Shown: piece by piece, positions 23,646-32,726 of the stretch
Numbering within the stretch: the first letter of the stretch is position 1
Layout: every line of letters begins with the position of its first letter
From: Streptomyces sp. NBC_01267
GTDB taxonomy: Bacteria > Actinomycetota > Actinomycetes > Streptomycetales > Streptomycetaceae
DNA: 64,000 nucleotides
Direction: 5' to 3'
Assembly (NCBI RefSeq): GCF_036241575.1
Contig: NZ_CP108455.1
Coordinates: 6,865,001-6,929,000 of the forward strand
The notes under the pieces: generated by a model
What the model was told of the DNA's origin: nothing
Database searches by the model: none
Seen by the model: only the letters and a program-made list of their open reading frames with translations
Translations under genes and position numbers: made by a program

Positions 23646-24710
23646 TCAGAGCAGCGTCAGCTGGGTGGGCTCCGCGAGAAGCGGCTCCCGCGGGGCCGGG
23701 ATCCGGCGCGGCGCACCCCGCTGGGCAGGCCCGATGCCGTACTCGGCCGCCAGCTCGTGCACCTGGCGGGTGATCCTGCGCTGGTACCACTTCGGGGCGT
23801 ACGCCCCCTCCGCGTACAGCCGCTCGTAGCGCCGCACCAGGTGGGGATGGTGCTGCCCGAGCCAGGCCATGAACCACTCCCTGGCGCCCGGCCGCAGATG
23901 CAGTACGAGCGGCGTCACCGAGGTCGCCCCGGAGGCCGCGACGGCGCGCACCGTGGCGCGCAGCTGGTCCGGGTGGTCGCCGAGGAACGGGATCACGGGG
24001 GCCATCAGGACCCCGCAGCCGATGCCGCCCTCGGTGAGCGTGCGTACGACGTCCAGTCGCCGCAGGGGGGACGGCGTGCCCGGCTCCACGGTGCGCCACA
24101 GCTCCTCGTCCACGAAGCCGACCGATACGGAGACACCGACGTCGGTGACGCTCGCCGCCTGTTGCAGCAGTTCCAGATCGCGCAGGATCAGCGTTCCCTT
24201 GGTCAGGACGGAGAACGGGTTCGCATGGTCGCGCAGGGCCGCGATGATGCCCGGCATCAGCCGGTAGCGGCCCTCGGCGCGCTGGTAGCAGTCGACATTC
24301 GTCCCCATCGCGATGTGGGCGCCCTGCCACTGCCGGGAGGGCAGGCGGCTGCGCAGCAGTTCGGGGGCGTTGACCTTGACGACGATCTGCGAGTCGAATC
24401 CCAGGCCGGTGTCCAGGTCGAGATAGCTGTGGGTCCGGCGGGCGAAGCAGTAGACACACGCGTGGGTACAGCCGCGGTAGGGGTTGACCGTCCATTCGAA
24501 CGGCATCCGTGAGGCGCCGGGCACCCGGTTCACGATCGAGCGGGACCGCACCTCGTGGAAGGTGACTCCGCGGAACTCCGGGGTGTCGAAGGTGCGGGTG
24601 ACCACCCGGTCCGTCCCGAACAGCGCCGCGTCCCCGGGCGCCCGGCCGTCCCCGCCGCCCTCTTCGGACCCGTTGTCCCCGCCGTTCTCGGTCAGTCGGT
24701 CCCAGCGCAT
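23646..24710 (-). CDS. Rv2578c-type radical SAM protein
   Basis: The 354-residue protein has the radical SAM iron-sulfur motif RGCTHACVYCFARR (C-x3-C-x2-C), preceded by MPFEWTVNPYRG as in the mycobacterial Rv2578c family and spore photoproduct lyase relatives. The barrel continues through IAMGTNVDCYQRAE and SVLTKGTLILRD. The family function is not well defined; a nucleic-acid repair or modification role has been suggested by similarity. It starts at an ATG with GGAGG upstream. The promoter region contains a GAAC-N4-GTTC sequence that fits an actinobacterial SOS box, so LexA/RecA control is plausible. Confidence 0.82.
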   Translation of the reverse strand: MRWDRLTENGGDNGSEEGGGDGRAPGDAALFGTDRVVTRTFDTPEFRGVTFHEVRSRSIVNRVPGASRMPFEWTVNPYRGCTHACVYCFARRTHSYLDLDTGLGFDSQIVVKVNAPELLRSRLPSRQWQGAHIAMGTNVDCYQRAEGRYRLMPGIIAALRDHANPFSVLTKGTLILRDLELLQQAASVTDVGVSVSVGFVDEELWRTVEPGTPSPLRRLDVVRTLTEGGIGCGVLMAPVIPFLGDHPDQLRATVRAVAASGATSVTPLVLHLRPGAREWFMAWLGQHHPHLVRRYERLYAEGAYAPKWYQRRITRQVHELAAEYGIGPAQRGAPRRIPAPREPLLAEPTQLTLL

Positions 24711-24742
24711 GGCGCCTCCTCGGTAGCCTGTACTCCAGATTA

Positions 24743-24754
24743 GAACACCTGTTC
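24743..24754 (-). promoter_or_regulatory. SOS-box-like LexA site (GAAC-N4-GTTC)
   Basis: GAACACCTGTTC at 24743-24754 matches the GAAC-N4-GTTC core of the actinobacterial SOS box. It lies 33 bp upstream of the radical SAM gene start, next to a candidate -10 hexamer TAATCT. Confidence 0.55.
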
Positions 24755-24856
24755 CCATTGTTCGCACAACCCGGATTTCCGTGGCCGCACCCGAGGTGGT
24801 TGGCTCAGCACGCGGTTCACCACACCGACTGAAGAACGACAGCTGGAGGAACTGGT

Positions 24857-25300
24857 ATGGCGCAGGTAGAGGCCACCACGGAGCGGATCATCGCGGCGGA
24901 CGCGGAGGCGGCGTTCGACGCGCTGGCCGACTACACCGGCACGCGGGCGAAGCTCCTGCCCGAGCACTTCAGCGAGTACGAGGTCCGGGAGGGCGGCGAC
25001 GGCGAGGGCACGGTCGTCCACTGGAAGCTCCAGGCCACCAGCAAGCGCATCCGCGACTGCCTGCTCGACGTGACCGAGCCGACCGACGGTCAGCTCGTCG
25101 AGAAGGACCGCAACTCCTCCATGGTCACGACCTGGACGGTCACCCCGGCCGGGGAGGGGAAGTCCCGGGTCGTCGTCTCCACCGTGTGGAACGGCGCCGG
25201 AGGCATCGGCGGATTCTTCGAGAAGACCTTCGCACCCAAGGGACTTGGACGCATCTACGACGAGCTGCTGGAAAAGCTCGACGCCGAAGTGAGCAAGTGA
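24857..25300 (+). CDS. SRPBCC (polyketide cyclase/dehydrase-like) family protein
   Basis: The 147-residue protein has the START-like fold: an initial strand VEATTERIIAADAEAAFDAL, the HFSEYEVREGGDGEGTVVHW middle strands, and a terminal amphipathic helix EKTFAPKGLGRIYDELLEKLD. Members bind or transform hydrophobic ligands; without a partner gene the ligand is unknown. GGAGGAACTGGT precedes the ATG at 24857. Its neighbours are a radical SAM gene (divergent) and a drug exporter (same strand, 245 bp downstream). Confidence 0.8.
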   Translation: MAQVEATTERIIAADAEAAFDALADYTGTRAKLLPEHFSEYEVREGGDGEGTVVHWKLQATSKRIRDCLLDVTEPTDGQLVEKDRNSSMVTTWTVTPAGEGKSRVVVSTVWNGAGGIGGFFEKTFAPKGLGRIYDELLEKLDAEVSK

Positions 25301-25301
25301 C

Positions 25302-25347
25302 CCCGCATCGATCCCGCATCGATCCCCGCACCGATGCCCGCATCGAT
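25302..25347. repeat. Degenerate direct repeats of CCCGCATCGAT
   Basis: CCCGCATCGAT occurs at 25302, 25313 and 25337, with a one-base variant between. It lies right after the SRPBCC stop and is probably slippage-derived. Confidence 0.6.
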
Positions 25348-25545
25348 CCCCGCGCCAACTCATTCGAGCGGAATTGATGCTCACCGGTTCGAGTGGTTTT
25401 CTCAGCGGCCCCGTTGTACGCCGTAGGGGCTCCCACCGGCCCTGAAGCCTCCGGCGTGCGCCTCGCGCGCTGATCGTCGCGCTTGCACCCCCTTGTCGTC
25501 GAATGCGAGAAAAGGGCGGCGCAGGCGCGACGAGGGGAGCAGTAC

Positions 25546-27942
25546 GTGGGTGGAATCACTCTGGTGAAGGACGGGCACGCCGATGTGCCGACGGAGCCGC
25601 TGACCGTCGTACCTCCACCGCCTCCGGCAGCGGCGCAGCAGGTTCAACTCAGCCCGCGCCGGGTGCGGATGGTCTTCTTCGGGCTGATGCTCACGCTGCT
25701 GCTCGCGGCTCTCGACCAGATGATCGTGGCGACCGCGCTGCCGAAGATCGTCGGTGAGCTGCACGGCCTGGACAAGATGTCCTGGGTCGTCACCGCGTAC
25801 CTGCTGGCCTCCACGATCGGTCTGCCGGTCTACGGCAAACTCGGCGACCTCTTCGGCCGCAAGAGCATCTTCATGTTCGCGATCGTCGTCTTCGTGATCG
25901 GCTCGGCGCTGGCCGGCTGGTCCCGGACGATGAACGAACTCGTCGGCTTCCGCGCGATCCAGGGCATCGGCGGCGGTGGCCTCATGATCGGCGTGCAGGC
26001 GATCATCGGGGACATCGTGCCGCCCCGGGAACGCGGCCGGTTCATGGGGCTGATCGGCGCGGTGTTCGGACTGGCCTCCGTCGCCGGACCGCTCATCGGC
26101 GGCTTCTTCACCGACCACGCCTCCTGGCGCTGGTGCTTCTACGTCAACGTGCCGTTCGGCGTGGTCACCCTGGTGGTCATCGCCCTCGTCCTGAAGCTGC
26201 CGAAACCCACCGCCAAGCCGCGTCTGGACATCCTCGGCGCGCTGCTCCTCGCGGCGGCCTCCACCTGCCTCGTCCTGCTGACGACCTGGGGCGGCACGCA
26301 GTACGCCTGGGGCTCACGCACCATCCTCGGTCTGGCCGCCGGTACGGTCGTGACGGCCCTGCTCTTCCTCGTCGTCGAGCACCGCACACCCGAACCGATC
26401 ATCCCGCTGCGGCTGTTCCGTGACTCGATCTTCAACGTCACCGCGCTCGTCGGCGCGGTGGTGGGCATCGCGCTCTTCGGCGCGGCCAGCTATCTGCCGA
26501 CCTTCCTGCAGATGGTCGACGGGGCCAGCGCCACCGAGTCCGGGCTGTACATGCTGCCGATGATGGGCGGAGTCGTCGTCGCCTCCGTGGTGTCGGGCCA
26601 ACTGACCAGCCGCACCGGCCGGTACAAGCTGTACCCGGTGCTGGGCTGCGCGATCTCGGCCGTCGGCATGTGGCTGCTCTCGCGGCTGAAGACCGGCACA
26701 CCGCAGGTCGAGTACAGCATCTGGATGGCCGTACTCGGCATCGGTATCGGCCTGATCATGTCGGTCCTGGTGCTGGCCGTGCAGAACTCGGTGGCGCCCC
26801 GCGACCTCGGCACCGCCACCAGCGCCAACAACTACTTCCGGCAGATCGGCGGCAGTGTCGGCGCAGCGATCTTCGGCGCTCTCTTCGCCGGCCGGCTCAC
26901 CGACGCGCTCGCGGCCCGTATCCCGGCCGGGGCGCACCTCCCGGACGCCGAGTCGATCACCCCGCAACTGGTCCGCACACTGCCGCCCGCGCTGCGGGAC
27001 GGCTACATCCAGGCGTACGCGGACGCGATGCCCCGGATCTTCCTCTACCTCGTGCCGGTGCTCCTGCTCGGCCTGATCATCGCCTTCTTCCTCAAGGAGA
27101 AACCGCTGGTGTCCCACAACACCCCCACGGCCGCACCGGACGCGGCAGTGCCCGCAGCCCGGGTCCCGGCCGCGCCCTACTCCGTGGGCGTTCCCGTCTG
27201 CGGGACCGTCCAGCACTACGACGGCTCCACCGTGCCGCGCGCCGCGCTCACCCTGATCGACGTCACCGGCCGCCAGATCGGCCGCGGCGCGAGCGGCGAG
27301 GACGGGCGGTACGCGCTGAGCGTGCCCGGATCGGGCTCGTACGTCCTGATCGCGGCGGCCGGCGGCCACCAGCCGCAGGCCGTCAGTGTCACCGTCGGTG
27401 AGCGCGCCGTCGACCTCGACGTGATCCTCGGTGGTGCGGGGCGGCTCGCGGGCACCGTGGTCACCGCGGACGGCACCCCGGTGCGCGACGCCGCGGTGAC
27501 CCTCACCGACGTACGCGGGGAAGTCGTCGCGACCACCCGCAGCGGGCGCGAAGGCACCTACGTCATCACCGAGTTGGTGGCCGGCGAGTACACCCTCGCG
27601 GGCAGCGCCCCCGCCTTCCGCCCCGCCGCCCTCCCGGTGAGCGTGCAGGCCGCGCGGGAGACCCGGCAGGACGTCGAACTGGCCGGTGGCGCGGTGCTGC
27701 GCGGCACGGTGCGCGCCAGTGGCGGCCGGCCGGTCGAGGACGCCCGGGTCACCCTGCTCGACGCGGCGGGCAATGTGGTCGACACCCTCACCACGGGCGC
27801 CGACGGTGCCTTCCGGTTCGTCGATCTGTCGTCCGGGGAGTACACGGTGATCGCGGCGGGCTACCCGCCGGTCGCGACGGTCCTCCAGGTGGCGGGCGGC
27901 GGGCGTACCGAACGCGATCTCCAACTGGGGCACGAGGACTGA
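25546..27942 (+). CDS. DHA2 (14-TM) MFS drug exporter with a C-terminal tail of three carboxypeptidase-regulatory-like domains
   Basis: The 798-residue protein starts at a GTG with GAGGGGA seven bases upstream; longer starts lack an SD. Residues about 35-525 form a DHA2 family exporter, probably with 14 membrane segments: [13 protein letters not shown] in TM1, LGDLFGRKS in the first loop, [20 protein letters not shown], and many hydrophobic helices to FLKEKPL. From about residue 545 to the end are three tandem Ig-like or carboxypeptidase-regulatory-like repeats ([53 protein letters not shown]). Standard MFS topology would put this tail in the cytoplasm, which is unusual for such domains. It may be a proton-driven antibiotic efflux pump. 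Confidence 0.9.
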   Translation: MGGITLVKDGHADVPTEPLTVVPPPPPAAAQQVQLSPRRVRMVFFGLMLTLLLAALDQMIVATALPKIVGELHGLDKMSWVVTAYLLASTIGLPVYGKLGDLFGRKSIFMFAIVVFVIGSALAGWSRTMNELVGFRAIQGIGGGGLMIGVQAIIGDIVPPRERGRFMGLIGAVFGLASVAGPLIGGFFTDHASWRWCFYVNVPFGVVTLVVIALVLKLPKPTAKPRLDILGALLLAAASTCLVLLTTWGGTQYAWGSRTILGLAAGTVVTALLFLVVEHRTPEPIIPLRLFRDSIFNVTALVGAVVGIALFGAASYLPTFLQMVDGASATESGLYMLPMMGGVVVASVVSGQLTSRTGRYKLYPVLGCAISAVGMWLLSRLKTGTPQVEYSIWMAVLGIGIGLIMSVLVLAVQNSVAPRDLGTATSANNYFRQIGGSVGAAIFGALFAGRLTDALAARIPAGAHLPDAESITPQLVRTLPPALRDGYIQAYADAMPRIFLYLVPVLLLGLIIAFFLKEKPLVSHNTPTAAPDAAVPAARVPAAPYSVGVPVCGTVQHYDGSTVPRAALTLIDVTGRQIGRGASGEDGRYALSVPGSGSYVLIAAAGGHQPQAVSVTVGERAVDLDVILGGAGRLAGTVVTADGTPVRDAAVTLTDVRGEVVATTRSGREGTYVITELVAGEYTLAGSAPAFRPAALPVSVQAARETRQDVELAGGAVLRGTVRASGGRPVEDARVTLLDAAGNVVDTLTTGADGAFRFVDLSSGEYTVIAAGYPPVATVLQVAGGGRTERDLQLGHED

Positions 27943-28282
27943 TGAGCTGACGTGTCGCGCGCGGGCGCAGGAGCCAGTCGGCGGCTGCCCCGCGAGCGCT
28001 CGTCGCCGTGCCGTGGGGAGGAGCCGCAGCGCCTTGGGCAGACCCCGCTTCACACCGGTTCGTACGGGACCGGGCGGCCACGTACGTACAACTCCCCTGC
28101 TGTGGTGGCGTGGAGGTCACGGTGTCGAGGAGACCCTCCGCGCCACGTTTCTCTCCGCCGTTGCGGACTTCGATCGCCTTCCACCGTACGACGTATCGGG
28201 TGACGTGAGCCGCGCCCTCCGCGCGCCTCACGGTGTTCCCCAGGACTCCACGCAGGCTGGGCCTGACCCTTGGAGGCATATC
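27943..28282 (+). other. Intergenic region between exporter and lysozyme
   Basis: No gene is supported here. Several frames are open because of the high GC but lack start signals. The lysozyme ribosome-binding site GGAGG lies at 28272-28276. No convincing promoter hexamers or terminator were identified. Confidence 0.5.
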
Positions 28283-29119
28283 GTGTCCGTGCCCGCCTGC
28301 ACACCTCGCCGGATGTCCGCTGTTCTCGCCGCTCTGGCCGTGGGCATTCCTGCTCTCGCTCTCGTGCTGTCCAGTACTGCCGGCGCCGCCACCGGCGTCC
28401 CCGATCCCTCTCACCCCGGGGACGACTTCGCCGGTTCCCAGATCCTCAGACATGAGGGCACCGGCACGAGTGGCGTCGCACTCACCGCCGCCCGGGGCAC
28501 GGAGGGCGTCGACGTCAGCAGCCATCAGGGCAACGTCGCATGGTCCCCGCTGTGGAAGTCCGGCGTGAGGTTCGCCTACATCAAGGCGACGGAGTCCACC
28601 AGTTACACGAACCCGTTCTTCGCCCAGCAGTACAACGGGTCGTACAAAGCCGGCATCATCCGGGGCGCCTACCATTTCGCCACCCCCAACACCTCCAGCG
28701 GCGCCGCCCAGGCCCAGTACTTCCTCGCTCACGGCGGCGGCTGGTCCAAGGACGGCAAGACCCTGCCCGGCGCTCTGGACATGGAGTACAACCCTTACGG
28801 CGCCACCTGCTACGGACTGAGCCACCAGGGCATGGTCAACTGGGTCAGGGACTTCTCCAGGACCTACAAGGCGAAGACCGGCCGGGATGTCGTCCTGTAC
28901 ACCTCCACGAACTGGTGGAAGAGCTGTACAGGGAACAACTCCGGGTTCGGCAAGACCAATCCGCTGTGGGTGCCGAGCTACGGTTCGTCCGTCGGAGTCC
29001 TGCCTGCGGGCTGGAGGTACCAGACCATCTGGCAGTACACCTCCAAGGGGGCGACGGTCGGTGACCACGACCGGTTCAACGGGAATCTCGACCGCGTGAA
29101 AGCCCTCGCGAACGGCTGA
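28283..29119 (+). CDS. Secreted GH25 lysozyme (N-acetylmuramidase)
   Basis: The 278-residue preprotein starts at a GTG (28283) with GGAGG six bases upstream. An N-terminal positive stretch, a hydrophobic core (SAVLAALAVGIPALALVL) and an Ala-rich cleavage site (TAGAAT) form a signal peptide. The GH25 catalytic domain is seen as GTEGVDVSSHQGNVAW, FAYIKATES, GAYHFATPNT and ALDMEYN, which include the paired acidic residues of this family. It cleaves the peptidoglycan backbone, with autolytic, developmental or competitor-lysis roles. It ends with a WQYTS segment and lacks added wall-binding repeats. Confidence 0.92.
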   Translation: MSVPACTPRRMSAVLAALAVGIPALALVLSSTAGAATGVPDPSHPGDDFAGSQILRHEGTGTSGVALTAARGTEGVDVSSHQGNVAWSPLWKSGVRFAYIKATESTSYTNPFFAQQYNGSYKAGIIRGAYHFATPNTSSGAAQAQYFLAHGGGWSKDGKTLPGALDMEYNPYGATCYGLSHQGMVNWVRDFSRTYKAKTGRDVVLYTSTNWWKSCTGNNSGFGKTNPLWVPSYGSSVGVLPAGWRYQTIWQYTSKGATVGDHDRFNGNLDRVKALANG

Positions 29120-29355
29120 CCGGCGTCCTCGCACCATGGCAAGCCCGAGGCACGACACGGCTACGCGCATGTCGGGAATGACAGTCGCACAGCCGGGGCC
29201 CCGGGCCGGCTCTCCGAGGGGACGTGCGCCCGGTGTGCGCGGGCGCACCCCCCATCGGGGCGGATTCCGGCGATGACCCGCGGACGCCGGACCCGGGGCC
29301 GTACGGTGGGCTTACGTACCGCAGAGCCTTGCGGCCGGGAAGGAGCCTTCCAGCC

Positions 29356-31803
29356 ATGGACCTTGGTGTACCGCCGCAGAGGTCACCGCAGTCGCGCGAC
29401 GCCGCGGCGGGCCGAGTGCCGCTCGCCGTGGTCGTCGTGGGCGCGGACGGACTGGTGTCGCACTGGTCGACCGGTGCCCGACGGCTCTTCGGTGTGGCGC
29501 GGGAGGACGCGATCGGCTGCGCGGCCGGTGAACTGCTGCCGGTTTCCGGTGCGTTGCGGCAGGAGGAGGAGCTGGGGCCGGACGGTACGTACGCCGACTT
29601 CGGCCCCGAGCTGGACAGTTCCCTCAGCGGGATCACCGCCTACCCGACAGCGGGCCGGGCCCGGGTGGACGAGCCGCGGCGCGGCCGTATCGACGTCCTC
29701 TGGTGGGCCTACCCGCTGGTCGGTCCGGGCCCCGAGCGGCTGCTCGTACTCGCCGCGGACGCCGCCCAACTGGGCGAGGACGAGGGGAACGGCGGCGCGG
29801 ACGCCGAGACGATCTCCCCGGCCTTCGCGCTCCACACCGACTTCCCCGGCTACCAGGACCTGGCGGGCAGGCTCCCCGAGATCCTGCCCCACATGAGCGT
29901 TCACCAGGCGACCGGGATCGTCGCGCAGGTCCTCGAACTCGGCTATCCGGTCCTGGAGTTCAGCCAACGCGACCTGGTTCCCGTCACCCCCGACTGGGGT
30001 GTGCCGCGGCGGCGGTCGCGCCGCTGGACCCGTGGGCCGGGCGAGGCGGCCGACGACGCCCGCACGGCGCGTGCCGCGCCCCGTCCGGAACTCGACCTCG
30101 AATACGGCGCCGTCCGCGAACGGCTGGAATTCCTCAACGAGGTCAGTGGCCGGATCGGTACCTCACTCGATCTGGAACGCACCATCCGCGAGGTCACCAG
30201 CGCCGCGGTGCCGCGCTTCACCGACTTCGCGGGTACGCATCTGCGCGCCGCGGTCCTCGCCGGTGAGGGCTTCCCCGACGGCCCGCCCGACGTGACCACC
30301 ATCTGGCACCGGGTGTGGGTCGAGCACAACGACGAACCGGGCCGTTGGGACGACACCGTGCCGGTCGGCGAGGCCATCGCCTTCCCCGACCACACGCCGT
30401 TCTTCCAGTGCATGGTCACCGGCGAGCCCGTCCTCATCCCGACGATCAGCGAGGAGCAGGGCAACCGCATCTCCGGCGAGTTCGAGAAGCGTGACCTGCG
30501 TCCGCTGATCAACCACCGGTCCATGCTGATCGTGCCGTTGAAGGCACGTGATGTCGTTCTCGGATTCATGGTGCTGATGCGGCGTCCCGGCCGGGAGCCC
30601 TTCGACGACATGGACCGCACCACCGGCGCCGAACTCGCGGCCCGCGCCGGGCTGGTCCTCGACAACGCCCGGATGTACACCTACCAGGAGAACGTCGCCG
30701 AGGCGCTCCAGGACAGCATGCTGCCCAAGGTCGAACCGCGGATGGCGGGCTGCGACATCGCCACCCGCTACCTCCCCGGGGCCCGCCTCGGCCGGGTCGG
30801 CGGCGACTGGTTCGACTCGGTGAAACTGCCCGGCTCCCGGACGGCGCTCGTCGTCGGTGACGTCATGGGACACGGCCTCAACTCTGCGGCGATGATGGGG
30901 CAGTTGCGCACCGCCGTGCTGACCATGGCCACCATGGAGATGCCACCCGCCCAGCTCCTGCGCAACCTCGACGACCTGGCGCAGCGCCTCGGCGAGCAGT
31001 ATCTGGCGACCTGTCTGTACGCCGTCTACGACCCGATCCGCTCCGAGATCCAGATCGCCAACGCCGGACACATCCCACCGGTCCTGGTGCGCGCCGAGGA
31101 CGGCCGCGCCGAACTGCTCGACCTGCCGACCGGCGCACCCATCGGCGTCGGCGGAGTCGCCTTCGAGACCGCGACCGTGCGGGTCGGCCCGGGGGACCGT
31201 CTCATCCTCTGCACCGACGGGCTCGTCGAGGTGCGGGGCCAGGACATCGGCGCCGGACTCGCCGCGCTCTGCGCGTCGGCGGCCCACCCCGCCGCCTCGA
31301 TGGACGACGCCTGCGACACCATCATCCGGGCCCTCAATCCGCGAGACGGCCGCAAGGACGACGTGGCCCTGCTGATGGCCCGGGTGAACGGGATCCCCGA
31401 CGACGACGTCGCCGAATGGCAGCTCGACATCGACCCGCGCGAGGTCGCGCGGGCCCGGCAGATCGTCCGGGACCAGTTGCTCGACTGGAGCCTGCCGGGT
31501 GCGGTGGAGTCGGCCGAGCTGATGGTCAGCGAGCTGGTCACCAACGCTGTGAAGCACAGCCGTACGCACCGGATCGGGCTCCGGCTGGTCCGGACAGCCG
31601 CACTGCTCTGTGAGGTCAGCGACGACGAACCGGCCCCGGCGGCACTGCTCGACGCCTCCGACCAGGACGAGTTCGGCCGTGGTCTGCGGGTGGTGAGCAG
31701 CCTCGCCCGGGAATGGGGCACCAGCGCCACCGCGCACGGCAAGACCGTCTGGTTCGAGCAGGCCCTGGGCCGGGCTCCCCGCCCGCCGTCGCACAGCTGG
31801 TGA
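29356..31803 (+). CDS. PAS-GAF-PP2C (SpoIIE) phosphatase fused to a HATPase domain
   Basis: The 815-residue soluble protein has four parts. A PAS-like domain covers about 20-130; a GAF domain about 255-440; a PP2C/SpoIIE phosphatase about 455-660, with metal ligands in GGDWFD (D484, D487), GDVMGHG, and RKDDVALL; and a GHKL ATPase of anti-sigma-factor type about 690-805 (SELVTNAVKHS, GRGLRVV). In this family the phosphatase dephosphorylates an anti-sigma antagonist and the kinase rephosphorylates it, so both opposing activities sit in one chain. No antagonist gene is adjacent. Start: ATG at 29356 after AAGGAG. Confidence 0.9.
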   Translation: MDLGVPPQRSPQSRDAAAGRVPLAVVVVGADGLVSHWSTGARRLFGVAREDAIGCAAGELLPVSGALRQEEELGPDGTYADFGPELDSSLSGITAYPTAGRARVDEPRRGRIDVLWWAYPLVGPGPERLLVLAADAAQLGEDEGNGGADAETISPAFALHTDFPGYQDLAGRLPEILPHMSVHQATGIVAQVLELGYPVLEFSQRDLVPVTPDWGVPRRRSRRWTRGPGEAADDARTARAAPRPELDLEYGAVRERLEFLNEVSGRIGTSLDLERTIREVTSAAVPRFTDFAGTHLRAAVLAGEGFPDGPPDVTTIWHRVWVEHNDEPGRWDDTVPVGEAIAFPDHTPFFQCMVTGEPVLIPTISEEQGNRISGEFEKRDLRPLINHRSMLIVPLKARDVVLGFMVLMRRPGREPFDDMDRTTGAELAARAGLVLDNARMYTYQENVAEALQDSMLPKVEPRMAGCDIATRYLPGARLGRVGGDWFDSVKLPGSRTALVVGDVMGHGLNSAAMMGQLRTAVLTMATMEMPPAQLLRNLDDLAQRLGEQYLATCLYAVYDPIRSEIQIANAGHIPPVLVRAEDGRAELLDLPTGAPIGVGGVAFETATVRVGPGDRLILCTDGLVEVRGQDIGAGLAALCASAAHPAASMDDACDTIIRALNPRDGRKDDVALLMARVNGIPDDDVAEWQLDIDPREVARARQIVRDQLLDWSLPGAVESAELMVSELVTNAVKHSRTHRIGLRLVRTAALLCEVSDDEPAPAALLDASDQDEFGRGLRVVSSLAREWGTSATAHGKTVWFEQALGRAPRPPSHSW

Positions 31804-31830
31804 CGGTGGCCACCCACGGCACGGCCCCGG

Positions 31831-31865
31831 ACGCCGGAGATCGTCCGCACTGTTGCCTCCGGCGT
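31831..31865 (+). terminator. Possible terminator after the phosphatase gene
   Basis: Arms 31831-31839 and 31857-31865 give a perfect 9-bp stem with a 17-base loop between two same-strand genes. It is weaker than the other hairpins here. Confidence 0.4.
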
Positions 31866-31926
31866 GCAGGAAAGGTAATCCGGTCCTGAACAGGAAGCAT
31901 GCGGCAGGCCGGACCCGGGAGTGCGT

Positions 31927-32649
31927 ATGGACGTGTCAGAGAAGTACCGTGAGTCGTGGGAAGGCTTCTGGTCGGCCACCTCCGACACCCAGGGCGAGGC
32001 GATCTGGGACTCCGACCCTTCTCTCGCCTCCGTACCGCACAGCGAGTTGCTGCTGCCGTACGCCGACACCTCGCTCCCCGTCGTCGATCTCGGCTGCGGC
32101 AACGGTACCCAGACCCGCTATCTGGCCACCGTGTTCGCCCGCGCGCTGGGAGTGGATCTCTCCCATGCGGCGATCGAACACGCACGCCGCGCGGACACCA
32201 CCGGAGTGGCAGAGTTCGCGCAGCTCGACCTGGTGGACAGCGAAGCGGTCCGGGCTCTGCACGAGCGCGTAGGCGACAGCAACGTCTACATGCGGGCGGT
32301 CATCCACCAGAGCGAACCCGAGGCACGCCCCGCCGTCGCCGCGGCCGTCGCCGCACTGGTGGGGGAGCAGGGCCGGGCCTTCGTCGTCGAACTCACCCCC
32401 GCCTCCCAGGGTGTGCTCAAGGAGGCGGCCGGGGAGCCGCAGGGCCCGCCCGAGAAACTGCGCAGGGTGTACGACTACGGGCTCAAGCCGGCCTCGGCCA
32501 CCGACGAGGAGGTGCCGGAGCTGCTGCGCGGTGCGGGGCTGGCGATACTCGCGAGCGGCGACACGGCACTGCCGCAGACCGAACACCTGGCGGACGGGAC
32601 CAGGATCGACCTGCCCGCCCGCTGGTTCGTCCTCGCTGCCGCCGCCTGA
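31927..32649 (+). CDS. Class I SAM-dependent methyltransferase
   Basis: The 240-residue protein shows motif I of class I methyltransferases as VVDLGCGNGTQTRYLA, the acidic end of the next strand in ALGVDLSHAAIEHAR, and FAQLDLVDSE. The substrate is unknown; the N-terminal EKYRESWEGFW resembles small-molecule methyltransferases. Either the GTG at 31921 or the ATG at 31927 can start it; the ATG is preferred. The stop is followed by a strong bidirectional terminator before the convergent P450 operon. Confidence 0.82.
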   Translation: MDVSEKYRESWEGFWSATSDTQGEAIWDSDPSLASVPHSELLLPYADTSLPVVDLGCGNGTQTRYLATVFARALGVDLSHAAIEHARRADTTGVAEFAQLDLVDSEAVRALHERVGDSNVYMRAVIHQSEPEARPAVAAAVAALVGEQGRAFVVELTPASQGVLKEAAGEPQGPPEKLRRVYDYGLKPASATDEEVPELLRGAGLAILASGDTALPQTEHLADGTRIDLPARWFVLAAAA

Positions 32650-32678
32650 TGTCCCGTCCGTACGAGCGGCGCTGATGC

Positions 32679-32721
32679 GGGGGCGTGGCGGTCCGGTCGG
32701 CGCGCGGACCGCCACGACCCC
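32679..32721. terminator. Bidirectional terminator between methyltransferase and P450 genes
   Basis: A 12-bp perfect stem (32684-32695 with 32705-32716) is extended by a further GGGG/CCCC pairing after one mismatch. It lies 30 bp after one stop and just beyond the other. Confidence 0.75.
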
Positions 32722-32726
32722 GCGGA

